Source: Lachnospiraceae bacterium A4 (lineage in GTDB: Bacteria; Bacillota; Clostridia; Lachnospirales; Lachnospiraceae). From it: 64,000 nt of DNA. Below the pieces are notes generated by a model. That model was not told where the DNA came from. It ran no database searches and saw only the letters and a program-made list of their open reading frames with translations. Shown here piece by piece: positions 1 to 8,312 of the stretch (the first letter of the stretch is position 1; each line of letters starts with the position of its first letter). The position numbers and the translations under genes were made by a program. The stretch lies in the NCBI GenBank assembly GCA_000403215.2, contig KE159565.1, positions 34,528-98,527 on the forward strand, read 5' to 3'.

Positions 1-1
1 G

Positions 2-91
2 GAGAACGGCAGAATCCGGCAGACATTTGAACGCGGGCAGATCAATGCCGAGGATATACGGGAGGCGCTGCATGATGAAAATGACAGGTAA
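2..91 (+). CDS. C-terminal end of a gene cut by the window edge, probably an ABC transporter ATPase
   Basis: An open frame enters from the left edge and stops with TAA at 89-91, giving 29 residues ending in EALHDENDR. The last 20 bases overlap the start of the downstream membrane protein, the tight translational coupling usual for ABC ATPase/permease pairs. The fragment carries no diagnostic motif (no Walker or signature sequence is inside the window), so the ATPase call rests only on the neighbour and the overlap. Confidence 0.45.
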   Translation, partial: ENGRIRQTFERGQINAEDIREALHDENDR

Positions 92-1373
92 AGCCTTTGC
101 CAAAAAGTTGTTTGGGGCAAAATATGAGCGGCTGCCACGGACTCTTTTCATGGATGTGATTGTCTTTTGGGGACTGTATATTGCCGGCTTTCAGGTTCAG
201 ATTGCATCGTTTATCCGGGTTTTGATGATCAGCACCTTTACTGCGGGCGTGATGTGGCAGGCCCTTTCTTCCAAAGATAACGCAGTGGAGCTTACGGCGA
301 TGCTGATGCTGCCATATCGACGCAGGGAGTTTGTTTTTTCTTATGTGGGGGTGCTGGGCGCCTATACGGTTCTTACAAAGACTGGGCTGCTTTTCGCGGT
401 ACTGATGGCCGTTTCTGCATGGAAACCGGTAGAACTGGTGGCAATGATCCTCTGCATGATCCATGCGGTTCTGATGGCTGCCGCGGTTCATTCCGTGAGG
501 AAATACTGGTATGTGGGCGGGCTATGGACTGCTGTCATAGTGTCTGCAATTTTATGCATGACAATACCTGACACCGGAATTCTGTCTTTGGATTCTATTA
601 TATTTGGAAATGAAATCTTGGTTGACCTGTTGCTGCTTGTGAATGGTCTGTTTGCTGTCTTGATTTTATGGAGAGCAGACGGATACGATTTTTATCAGAA
701 GGAGAGTAGGAAAAGCCATGGTAAAGCTTACCATGTAGTCCGGCAGGGGAAGAGGGCAACACTTTGGCGGTATTTTTTCCGATATCTGAGCTGCCATAAG
801 AATTATCTGCTCAATACCGCTGTGATGTGGTGTGTAGCTTTGGTACTGCCCTGTTTTTTTAGAAAAATGACCGGTCTGTCCGTTATTCCTGTGGGCTTTG
901 CAATTCTATGTTTCAATACGCCCATCTGTATCCTGCTCTCCTGTGACCCTGATCTGGAGCAGGCAGTCCGTTTCCTGCCCGGGCAGAAAAGGCGCTTTTG
1001 CATTCCATACTGCCTGTTTATCTTTCTTTGTAATATGGCGGCGGATGTGATCTTCCTCTGTAGCTGGCAGATACAAAACGGCAGCGTCACCGTCCAAATG
1101 ACTGCGGGGGCTGTTTTCTTTGCCCTTCAGAGTGCGGTGTTGTCTGTGCTGCTGGAATGGTTTTATCCCATACGGGACTGGAAGATCGAAAGCGACCTGT
1201 GGCACCATCCGCGGAAATATGCGGTTCCGGTGGTAATGCTTCTGCTTGCGGGGGCAGTCTTAGCCTGTCCGGTACTGCTGTATGCCCTGCTGGTTCTGCT
1301 GGTTGTAGAAATCGCAGTTTTACTTTTTATCCTTAATTTGCAAAAGCGCTCACTTGTTTTAACATTAAAGTAA
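72..1373 (+). CDS. Polytopic membrane protein, probable ABC transporter permease subunit
   Basis: A 433-residue, very hydrophobic protein with about ten predicted membrane-spanning stretches in two blocks: residues about 25-200, and about 240-430 after a charged loop. This layout fits an ABC-2-like permease working with the ATPase whose tail ends inside this gene. I chose ATG at 72 because GGGAGG ends six bases before it; an upstream TTG at 27 lies inside the preceding gene and has no ribosome binding site. There is no enzymatic motif. The substrate cannot be read from the sequence; lantibiotic- or peptide-type export is one possibility among several. The family call is inferred from context and topology. 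Confidence 0.55.
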   Translation: MMKMTGKAFAKKLFGAKYERLPRTLFMDVIVFWGLYIAGFQVQIASFIRVLMISTFTAGVMWQALSSKDNAVELTAMLMLPYRRREFVFSYVGVLGAYTVLTKTGLLFAVLMAVSAWKPVELVAMILCMIHAVLMAAAVHSVRKYWYVGGLWTAVIVSAILCMTIPDTGILSLDSIIFGNEILVDLLLLVNGLFAVLILWRADGYDFYQKESRKSHGKAYHVVRQGKRATLWRYFFRYLSCHKNYLLNTAVMWCVALVLPCFFRKMTGLSVIPVGFAILCFNTPICILLSCDPDLEQAVRFLPGQKRRFCIPYCLFIFLCNMAADVIFLCSWQIQNGSVTVQMTAGAVFFALQSAVLSVLLEWFYPIRDWKIESDLWHHPRKYAVPVVMLLLAGAVLACPVLLYALLVLLVVEIAVLLFILNLQKRSLVLTLK

Positions 1374-1417
1374 ATGGACGATACCCATAGTAAAAACAGA
1401 ATAAGGAATGAGGTTAG

Positions 1418-1954
1418 ATGATAACGATAGAAACGAATCGGTTACTTTTGAGAAATTATAAAGTGACAGATTTTGAAGATATTTTAAAATATTTTTCCGA
1501 TGAAGAAGTCAGCAAATTTGAAGATTTTTATCCAATGTCAGAAAAACAGGTAAGAAACATGATTGCTGAGTGGAAGGATATGGATAATCGTCTTGTTGCT
1601 GAATTAAAAGTAAAGCAGAAAGTTATAGGAAGTGTTGGCTATTGGATAGATGATGAAGGACATTATTGTATAGATTATGATTTTAATCCGAGATATTGCG
1701 CACAAGGTTATGCGACAGAAGCAAGTGATGCACTTGTTCATTATCTGTTTGAGTCCGTAGGCATTTGTGCAATTTATGGAGATTGTGATGTGCGGAATGT
1801 ATCTTCATGGAAACTTTTAGAAAGATTAGGATTTCAACGCATCAGCACGCTTGATCATCAATCATATAAAAATGATAAAAATGGGAATCCAATTTTCATT
1901 CATACATTTTTATATGAGTTGAAAAAAGCCCAGTTCAGACCTCTGGGCGGTTGA
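1418..1954 (+). CDS. GNAT family N-acetyltransferase (RimJ/RimL-like)
   Basis: 178 residues with the usual RimJ/RimL layout. It opens with IETNRLLLRNYKVTDFEDI; the central strand IGSVGYWI is followed by IDYDFNPRYCAQGYATEA, which matches the acetyl-CoA pyrophosphate-binding motif (R/Q-x-x-G-x-G/A) with CAQGYA; the C-terminal VRNVSSWKLLERLGFQ is the typical family end. It should transfer an acetyl group from acetyl-CoA to an amine; the substrate (ribosomal protein N-terminus, antibiotic or metabolite) cannot be told. The gene is much more AT-rich than the permease before it and the housekeeping genes later on, suggesting separate acquisition. It starts 45 bases after the permease stop. Confidence 0.85.
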   Translation: MITIETNRLLLRNYKVTDFEDILKYFSDEEVSKFEDFYPMSEKQVRNMIAEWKDMDNRLVAELKVKQKVIGSVGYWIDDEGHYCIDYDFNPRYCAQGYATEASDALVHYLFESVGICAIYGDCDVRNVSSWKLLERLGFQRISTLDHQSYKNDKNGNPIFIHTFLYELKKAQFRPLGG

Positions 1955-2155
1955 CATAAAAAATAACTGACGCATCCTGACCTGGCTATTTCTCCGATTA
2001 TACATGTGATGTTCTGGATTGCCAGCCGGGGGATATTTTAGAGTATAAAAAAGATGATTGAAACTTGAAAAGTCCCCCTTAAATAGATTTTGGCTATTTA
2101 CCTTATCTACGCAAGGGGAAGCATATCACTGCGCTCTGACGCTGTGCGGCTTAGT

Positions 2156-2734
2156 CTATTGTGATTGTGGTGGAAGTTTACCTTTTAAATAAGTATCAAT
2201 ATCCTTCCGCAATTGTGAACGTTTTCCAGTTCCCGTAAAAAGTTTTTTTAAAGGCTCAAGAATTAAAAGAGTGCCATATACTGTCTCATAGGAAAGCCTG
2301 ATATGAAAATAATTGATTTGTTCTATTACCGCCATGAAATACAGTAAAATGCCAACAATGATTCCAGATAAATCTTCTTTTTTAAGAACCGCAATCATCA
2401 TGATTGGCAGATAGGCTGCTAATAAAATTACATTGATCCATCTTAACTTACTGTAAATCCTGCCAATTTCAAAATTACTGAACGCCGTTTTTCTTTTCAC
2501 CATTCTCAATTTATTACGCCAATAGAAGCTGCCCTCTACTACGATGACAGAAAATATGAACAATGGATAGAATGAAATCCAATTTAATTCAAACGCGTTC
2601 TCCCCTAAGTCCATATCAACAATATACTTTGCTGCGAAATAAATTCCGGCAAACATGAACATGCCGTACAGTTCAAAGTCAGCCAAAAATTTCAGTTCTT
2701 TTTCAATGGGTCTTTTCTTTAGCTGTTTTGCCAT
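2156..2734 (-). CDS. Small integral membrane protein of unknown function
   Basis: About 192 residues from the ATG at 2734, which follows AAAGGAGA at a good distance; an upstream in-frame ATG at 2788 lacks a site. Four hydrophobic segments are visible: around LYGMFMFAGIYFAAKYIV, WISFYPLFIFSVIVVEGSF, INVILLAAYLPIMMIAVL and IVGILLYFMAVIEQINYF. The N-terminus is basic and cytoplasmic by the positive-inside rule. I do not recognise the family. It lies 107 bases downstream of the M56 peptidase gene on the same strand, and both are AT-rich, so co-transcription is possible. Confidence 0.7.
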   Translation of the reverse strand: MAKQLKKRPIEKELKFLADFELYGMFMFAGIYFAAKYIVDMDLGENAFELNWISFYPLFIFSVIVVEGSFYWRNKLRMVKRKTAFSNFEIGRIYSKLRWINVILLAAYLPIMMIAVLKKEDLSGIIVGILLYFMAVIEQINYFHIRLSYETVYGTLLILEPLKKLFTGTGKRSQLRKDIDTYLKGKLPPQSQ

Positions 2735-2841
2735 ATCGTGTGGTCTCCTTTGCAACTTCGAATTTTTGCCATTAACAGAATACCACAATCACACTTATAT
2801 TTCTACCAAAATTCTATCAAATTGAATTTCTTTTTATTGTC

Positions 2842-4338
2842 TTAATGCTCAAGCTGATAGTATTCTAGTGGCATTGTAAGGTATCTGCCATCATCGCTTA
2901 CCCCGATTACAATTTCTTGTGAGCTGCCAATTTCGATAATATCACCAGCCTTCACGGTGCCAATCTCAGTAGAAAAATTTTTCTGTTCTGGGAAAGTTTG
3001 ATTGGTAGTAACGGTAATTTTTTGACCGTCTATCCCTGAAAATAGTACTGTCTCCGGTGTATCCTTTAAAACAGCGGTATAGTGATTGTGGTTTATATGC
3101 AGTTCATAATCTTTCCCATCTATTTCTATGACAGTGCCATCGGAAAAACTGTCTGAAGGAAGTCTTTCATAGGAAACTGGGTCAATTGGTATAAAAATAC
3201 GAGTTTCAGACTGATCAATAAGTTTGACAGCTTCGTAGTATCCGGCTGTATAAATCGTTTCGCCATCTAACACGTAATCCTCTGAAAGATAATAATAATT
3301 GTCCCCTTTGCCGTAAGGCTGCATATTGGGAGCCGCAAACACGGACGCGTTCTCATCAAGCGGAGCGGGTGTGCTTCTGGCTTGCGCAGAAGTGGCAAAC
3401 ATTGTCATGATTCCACCAACGATCAAACATGCAGAGACAAACGACAATCTTGTTGCTTTTTTCATTTTCATAATTGCTGTAATCCTTTCCTCAATTGCAT
3501 TTTGGCTGAAATTCGTGCAAAATGGAAATAAGCCACTTTGCTTTTCTTCCATGTTAATCAGTATCAGGGAGTAAACTGCTTTTGATTTTTCACCAAATTG
3601 TCGTACAACGCACTCGTCACACGTCAATTCAACATCCCGGTTAAAAAGTAAGTACATTACCCAAACCATAGGATTGAACCAGTGAATACAAAGTACAATG
3701 GTGGCGATTATTTTTTTAAGAATATCCAAACGGCAAACATGTATATACTCATGTGAAAGCATATAGAGCAGATGGTTTGTATTATTCCAGTCTGTTTCCT
3801 TTGGCATTAATATCACAGGGTGAAAAATGCCATAAGTTAAAGGTGACAAAATTCTGTCTGACTGCCGGATGGAAATAGATCGTTTTATGGAATGTTCTCT
3901 CAGCCATTGTGCTGCATAATCACTGTTTACAGGTAAGGATGTCTGAAATTCAACCCGGCAGCGAAGATAAGAAACGATAAAAAATAATGAAAAAACGATC
4001 ATTCCCGTACACCAGACCACAAAGAATATAGAAGAAGAATCCGGTGTTCCGACGCGATGTTCCTGTACCCAAGCGGTGTTTGGCATATTCGCGGCTGGGC
4101 TTCTGAATGTGGAATCAGACGTTATCCGGTTGAGCAGCGTATAGATACTAAACACAAATGGTATGGAAAATGGAATAAGCAGTCTTAAAAAGACAATCTC
4201 CCATAAAATAAGGAACGTTTTCTTCGGGATTTTGTGAATCAGCATCGCTCGAACGACAACAACTGCGATGATGAGAACCGACCCTCTAAAGCTCATACCA
4301 AGAAGATTTAGCTCCGGGCCAAAAAGGTTCACGCCCAT
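2842..4338 (-). CDS. M56 family (BlaR1/MecR1-like) membrane metallopeptidase, antirepressor type
   Basis: 498 residues from the ATG at 4338, which follows AAAGGAGGT; a longer in-frame start at 4368 has no such site. The N-terminal half has several membrane helices, then the zinc protease motif HEYIH at about residues 196-200 and the third-ligand region ELTCDECVV about 40 residues later, both typical of M56. A further membrane helix (SFVSACLIVGGIMTMFATS) precedes an extracellular domain of about 170 residues that is not a penicillin-binding domain. Family members sense an outside signal and cleave a BlaI/MecI-type repressor. Here no BlaI-like gene is adjacent, which is unusual. The inverted repeat over its promoter is a likely operator. 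Confidence 0.85.
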   Translation of the reverse strand: MGVNLFGPELNLLGMSFRGSVLIIAVVVVRAMLIHKIPKKTFLILWEIVFLRLLIPFSIPFVFSIYTLLNRITSDSTFRSPAANMPNTAWVQEHRVGTPDSSSIFFVVWCTGMIVFSLFFIVSYLRCRVEFQTSLPVNSDYAAQWLREHSIKRSISIRQSDRILSPLTYGIFHPVILMPKETDWNNTNHLLYMLSHEYIHVCRLDILKKIIATIVLCIHWFNPMVWVMYLLFNRDVELTCDECVVRQFGEKSKAVYSLILINMEEKQSGLFPFCTNFSQNAIEERITAIMKMKKATRLSFVSACLIVGGIMTMFATSAQARSTPAPLDENASVFAAPNMQPYGKGDNYYYLSEDYVLDGETIYTAGYYEAVKLIDQSETRIFIPIDPVSYERLPSDSFSDGTVIEIDGKDYELHINHNHYTAVLKDTPETVLFSGIDGQKITVTTNQTFPEQKNFSTEIGTVKAGDIIEIGSSQEIVIGVSDDGRYLTMPLEYYQLEH

Positions 4339-4364
4339 TGGTAAATACCTCCTTTCATAAAATA

Positions 4365-4415
4365 TCACAAGACCGTGGTAGTGTAACTTAATTATAAACT
4401 ACCACAGTCTTGTGA
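4365..4415 (-). promoter_or_regulatory. Large inverted repeat over the M56 peptidase promoter, probable operator
   Basis: Two 18-base arms (4365-4382 and 4398-4415) are inverted copies with one mismatch, separated by 15 bases. On the minus strand TTGACA lies just outside (4424-4419) and TATAAT is in the spacer (4396-4391), so the repeat covers the core promoter. The arms include GTAGT/ACTAC, a core often seen in BlaI/MecI-family operators. A repressor site controlling the M56 gene is inferred. Confidence 0.65.
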
Positions 4416-4523
4416 AATTGTCAATATTTTAAAACTAGAAAAAATTACAACCTATCAAATAAAAACCGTACTTAATGATAGAGAGGTCTGATTTCAGAAA
4501 AAACAAGCAGGAGGGAACCACAT

Positions 4524-4636
4524 GTGGACGATCATAAAATTATAGAACTGTACTGGGCGCGAAAAGAGATTGCAATTAAGGAAACTTCTATAAAATACGG
4601 GGGATTATGTAACCGTATTGCAAAAAACATTCTTTT
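4524..4636 (+). pseudogene. N-terminal remnant of an ECF-type RNA polymerase sigma factor
   Basis: The GTG at 4524 follows AGGAGGG and opens a frame beginning MDDHKIIELYWARKEIAIK, continuing through IKYGGLCNRIAKNIL. This is the characteristic start of region 2 of Clostridial ECF sigma factors (family pattern: I-x-LYWAR-x-E-x-AI-x-x-T...KYG-x-x-C-x-x-IA-x-NIL). Homology then ends abruptly after about 37 residues; the rest of region 2 and all of region 4 are absent. The following DNA reads in another frame as the C-terminal part of an unrelated protein, so this looks like a deletion scar. Confidence 0.7.
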
Positions 4637-4639
4637 TAG

Positions 4640-5053
4640 ACTTATCGCTATCTTTTCGCAACAAGTAATGAAACATATATTCTCCATTATGCAAGTGATG
4701 TGCAATACGACCCAGCAGATCAAGAGCAGGAAAGTATATACCAAGCAATGATGTCTGAAATTAAGGATATTCAGTTTGCTATTCATAATGTGTTTGAAAA
4801 TATTACAGACAATGCTGTTTCCAATGATATCATAGAACCGGGTATGCTGGCTGATGACGGGAAAAGTCTCGTGTGGGAAGCAATGTCTGAGAGAGAAATT
4901 GACGGAGACGTGTGTCATGCATTTGAGTTGAGATATTCCGAAGATGAAACCATTAACGGAGAAATGGCAGGACGGCTTCTTGGCATTTACGCTGTATCAA
5001 AGGACGGAAAGAAGTTTTATCAATATAACATGGCGAATGATACATGGGAATAA
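4640..5053 (+). pseudogene. C-terminal remnant of a probable exported protein or lipoprotein
   Basis: A frame open from just after a TAG at 4637 runs for about 137 codons to TAA at 5053. It contains HYASDVQYDPADQEQE, acidic segments, and a C-terminus ending FYQYNMANDTWE. There is no signal sequence and no ribosome binding site; the first usable start is a GTG at 4700 inside conserved-looking sequence. It follows directly on the sigma-factor fragment in a different frame. The simplest reading is that a deletion removed the 3' part of the sigma gene and the 5' part of a neighbouring gene for a secreted protein. I do not recognise the family with certainty. Confidence 0.5.
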
Positions 5054-5116
5054 GCCGATTCAGCCTTTACAGGCGAAGTTGGGGGCAGGGAAGATAAAAC
5101 TTCCCTACGCGAATAA

Positions 5117-6418
5117 CTATTTCTCCACCCCATTCAAATTCACATGCTCGTCCTCCTCCATCGGAATCATCAGGTACTTCTGCCCGTCAATCGTATCGAA
5201 CTTCACCCGCTCTGCCTTCTCAGGCTTCATGCGCAGAAAGACCTCCGCCCAGTTTTTGGCCTCCTCGGGGTCAAGCGGCGCCTCCATCTTGACAAGCGTT
5301 TCGATCTGCTCTGTTTTTTCTTCATTTTCCTGCTTGGTGTCCTTGAGCTCTTGCTTTAAGGAGGCAACCTCTTCAAGAAGTTTGATTTCCTTCTTTTCCT
5401 TGTTGTTTTTCTCGATGGCTTTCTCGTTGACCAGATTGCGCACGACGGGCGGCTTGTCGCTGAACTCCTCTGTGAAATGATCCTGTATCTGCATCACAGC
5501 GGCGTCCGGGAGTTTGGTGTCCGCAAACACTTCCTTGATAATTTCCGTTGTGAGGGTAAATTCCTCTGGCTCTACAATCACAAGATCTTCCATCGCCGCC
5601 TCGTGCTCCTCGGCAATGTCGTTTAATTTTTCCTGAATGTTGATGAGCATCTCATCGCTGTCTTCGATGATGGGCGCGATGGCGGTCTTGACGATGCTGC
5701 GAAAGGCGTTGTGTTCCTCCGTGGCGGTCCGCTTCGCACCGCAGCCAAGCGCCGCCTCGATAAAGTCGCGGTGCGAATCCTTGGCGTCGCGCACATAATA
5801 TGTAAGGGAATGAATGTCTGCGGAGCGCTCTGCAAAGGAGGGGAACAGAAAGCCGACATCGGGCGCAGCAACGACCCAGTCCTGTACGCGGATGCCGATG
5901 CGGTTGAGGTCGGCGCGGTAGCCAAGCCCCGGCTTGGACAGATTGACCGGACAGATCGCGCACAGCAGGTAGGTAAAGACCTCCTCGGATTCATCGAGTT
6001 TGAGGTCATCGTTTGTCTTGGTGATGACATCGTATGCATCGTGGAACACGAGGATTAAATAGTTGCCCACATAGTCGTAATTTTCGATAATTCTGTCGTA
6101 CAGGTGCGCTAATAATTCCGGGTTTTTGAGCCCGCTCTCGCGCAGCCCCAGCAGATACTGCTGTTTGCCGCCGGGTTCCTCCTCCTCGCTTGCAAAATGC
6201 AGCTCCAGAAGGTTGTTTCCGATGGTGCCTGAAAGCGTTTTCTTTGCGATTTCAAGGTACTTAAAAAACTCTTCATCTTCCAGATTGAGGAAGGTTTCGC
6301 TTAACTCCACAACCTTATTTTTGCTGGCGTCTACATAGCAGCCGCACATTCTGGTGATGGTGCAGTTCTCTTTCTTGAAGCGTCTTTTTAATTCTAGGAT
6401 ATCTTTGTTGCGTAACAT
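5117..6418 (-). CDS. DUF4317 family protein
   Basis: 433 residues. The opening MLRNKDILELKRRFKKE followed by CTITRMCGCYVDASKNKVV is characteristic of the DUF4317 family common in Lachnospiraceae. There is no signal peptide or membrane segment, so it should be cytoplasmic. A charged Lys/Glu-rich coiled coil lies at about residues 335-380, followed by a short globular tail. The start has TAGGAG about ten bases before it, and a promoter fits at 6504-6532. No function is established for the family. It is divergently oriented from the AAA-ATPase-like gene at 6637. Confidence 0.85.
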   Translation of the reverse strand: MLRNKDILELKRRFKKENCTITRMCGCYVDASKNKVVELSETFLNLEDEEFFKYLEIAKKTLSGTIGNNLLELHFASEEEEPGGKQQYLLGLRESGLKNPELLAHLYDRIIENYDYVGNYLILVFHDAYDVITKTNDDLKLDESEEVFTYLLCAICPVNLSKPGLGYRADLNRIGIRVQDWVVAAPDVGFLFPSFAERSADIHSLTYYVRDAKDSHRDFIEAALGCGAKRTATEEHNAFRSIVKTAIAPIIEDSDEMLINIQEKLNDIAEEHEAAMEDLVIVEPEEFTLTTEIIKEVFADTKLPDAAVMQIQDHFTEEFSDKPPVVRNLVNEKAIEKNNKEKKEIKLLEEVASLKQELKDTKQENEEKTEQIETLVKMEAPLDPEEAKNWAEVFLRMKPEKAERVKFDTIDGQKYLMIPMEEDEHVNLNGVEK

Positions 6419-6503
6419 ATGAAATTCTCACTCCTATGCTTAGATTCTGTGGAAATTGCGGCTGTGATTTATCACCGCCGCGGAAATCGTTCATAATACA
6501 CGT

Positions 6504-6532
6504 AGTGTATCATATTTGGATACAGGCTTCAA
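6504..6532 (-). promoter_or_regulatory. Promoter for the DUF4317 gene
   Basis: On the minus strand TTGAAG (6532-6527) and TACACT (6509-6504) are 17 bases apart, about 85 bases before the start codon. The -10 region overlaps a short palindrome around TACACTACGTGTA. The call is by consensus match only. Confidence 0.5.
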
Positions 6533-6636
6533 TACGCATTTTAATATCTCCTTTTCAAAATAAATATGATGGAGTGGCGCTCTGAAACGTTTTGTGATAA
6601 GATAACAGCATAGGGCAATGGAAAGAGAGGGGTGCG

Positions 6637-8238
6637 ATGGGACGTTTTTTAAATCAGGGAAACAGGAAGTTTGCAGAGTTTTCCCGATCAAAATATTTCG
6701 TGGACAAGACCATGCTGATCAACAAACTTTTGCAGAAGGATGCCGACGAGAAATTTGTCTGCAACAGCAGACCGCGGCGGTTTGGAAAATCTGTCACAGC
6801 CGATATGCTGGTCGCATTTTTCAGCAGAGGGACGGATTCCGGCGCGTTATTTGAGCCGTTAAAATGTGAGAAGGATGCGCTTTTTAGGGCAAGCATCAAT
6901 CAGTATGATACGATATTTGTAGATATTCAGGCGCAGTTTGGTGCAGCGCAGTTTGAGCGGAAGGCTCCTGTGCCGTATATCAATGGAAAGATTGTGCGGG
7001 AGTTGCAGGAGGAGTACAGGGAGATTGAGCATCCCGCGCTAGAGGGCAGTGTCTTGGCGACGGCTTTGACCGAGCTGTATTACAGGACAGGCCGCCAGTT
7101 TGTTATTATCTTTGATGAGTGGGACTATCCGATTCGGGAATTTGATGAGGACAGCTTAGACCGGAAAGACTATCTTGAATGGCTGCGCAGTTTATTCAAA
7201 AACAGTGATGCGAAGGAATATGTGCGACTTGCGTACCTTACGGGTATCATGCCCATTGTGCGGACCAAGGGCCAGTCCGCGGTGAATAATTTTATGGAAT
7301 ATACGATGACAACGCCGATGGATTTAGCGCAGGATATCGGCTTCACAGAGGGGGAGGTTCATGCGCTCTGCGAGCAGTATGATGTCTCTTTTGAGGAGAT
7401 GAAGGAGTGGTATAATGGGTATTATTTAAATGGCATTGCGATGTATAACCCGCTGTCGGTGGTGAGGGCGCTTTCGTGCAGGCAGTTTCAGCAGTATTGG
7501 ACGACGACAGGTACTTACGGTGACATTGATGACCTGATCAGCAAAAACTTCGACGGTCTGCGTGAGGATGTGATCAAGATGCTTTCCGGGAACAGGGTGC
7601 CTGTGACGGTGGCAAACGGCAAAAACGATTTGCAGTCCTTTCAGAACAAGAGTGAAGTTTTGACAGCACTGATTCATCTGGGATATTTTGCGTATGACTC
7701 GGACACGCGCGAGGCGTATGTGCCAAACAAGGAGATACAGGAAGTATTTTATCAATATATGGAGAACAACGGGCAGGAGCACCTGTCACAGTTTATGAAG
7801 GTCTCGGAGCAGATTCTGAGTGCTGTCATGGAGGGTGATGCCGTCAGGACAGCGCAGCAGATTCAATGTGTACACAATGATTTTGTCTCCAGCATTGAAT
7901 ACAATGATGAAAATTCACTGGCCTGTACCATTATGATTGCGCTGATCTCCGCTTTTCGGTACTATCACAGACCAATTCGTGAATTTCCCTGCGGAAAAGG
8001 CTTTGCGGATCTTGTGTACCTGCCGCTTGCAAATCAGCCAAACCGCCCGGTGATTGTGGTCGAACTAAAGTGGGACAAGGGCGCGGCTGCGGCGATCGCG
8101 CAGATCAAGAACAGGCAGTATCCCGTGTCGCTGCGGGAGTACTCCGGTGAAATCCTGCTGGTGGGGATTGATTATGACAAAAAGACCAAACAACATACCT
8201 GCTTGATTGAGCGCTTTACAAATTTCGCTTGCCAGTGA
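6637..8238 (+). CDS. AAA-ATPase-like / PDDEXK_9 protein, divergent member
   Basis: 533 residues with the two-domain layout of the AAA-ATPase_like (PF09820) plus PDDEXK_9 (PF08011) family. The N-terminus has the family start (FADKT-like YFVDKTMLI), a Walker A-type RPRRFGKS at 45-52 and Walker B IIFDEWD at 157-163. The C-terminus has a nuclease-like core: D458 in GFADLVYLP and E476/K478 in VVELKWDK. It starts at the ATG after AGAGAGGGG. The cellular role of the family is unknown; it is often multi-copy. This copy is clearly diverged from the three near-identical genes at the right end. It is not obviously in an operon with pncB, which starts 74 bases later. Confidence 0.88.
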   Translation: MGRFLNQGNRKFAEFSRSKYFVDKTMLINKLLQKDADEKFVCNSRPRRFGKSVTADMLVAFFSRGTDSGALFEPLKCEKDALFRASINQYDTIFVDIQAQFGAAQFERKAPVPYINGKIVRELQEEYREIEHPALEGSVLATALTELYYRTGRQFVIIFDEWDYPIREFDEDSLDRKDYLEWLRSLFKNSDAKEYVRLAYLTGIMPIVRTKGQSAVNNFMEYTMTTPMDLAQDIGFTEGEVHALCEQYDVSFEEMKEWYNGYYLNGIAMYNPLSVVRALSCRQFQQYWTTTGTYGDIDDLISKNFDGLREDVIKMLSGNRVPVTVANGKNDLQSFQNKSEVLTALIHLGYFAYDSDTREAYVPNKEIQEVFYQYMENNGQEHLSQFMKVSEQILSAVMEGDAVRTAQQIQCVHNDFVSSIEYNDENSLACTIMIALISAFRYYHRPIREFPCGKGFADLVYLPLANQPNRPVIVVELKWDKGAAAAIAQIKNRQYPVSLREYSGEILLVGIDYDKKTKQHTCLIERFTNFACQ

Positions 8239-8312
8239 GCATAAAAAGGGATTATGATAAAAAAAGAAGATCCGTAAATGAAAATAAATTAATATAGAAA
8301 GGACAAACCAAT

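Noticed and set aside
1981..2061. Short frame PGYFSDYTCDVLDCQ... after the acetyltransferase
   Set aside because: 27 codons with an in-frame stop directly before it and no start; it could be the tail of a lost gene, but there is too little to support an entry.
8239..8312. NAD-related riboswitch before pncB
   Set aside because: The 74-base gap is AT-rich and too short, with no recognisable structure.
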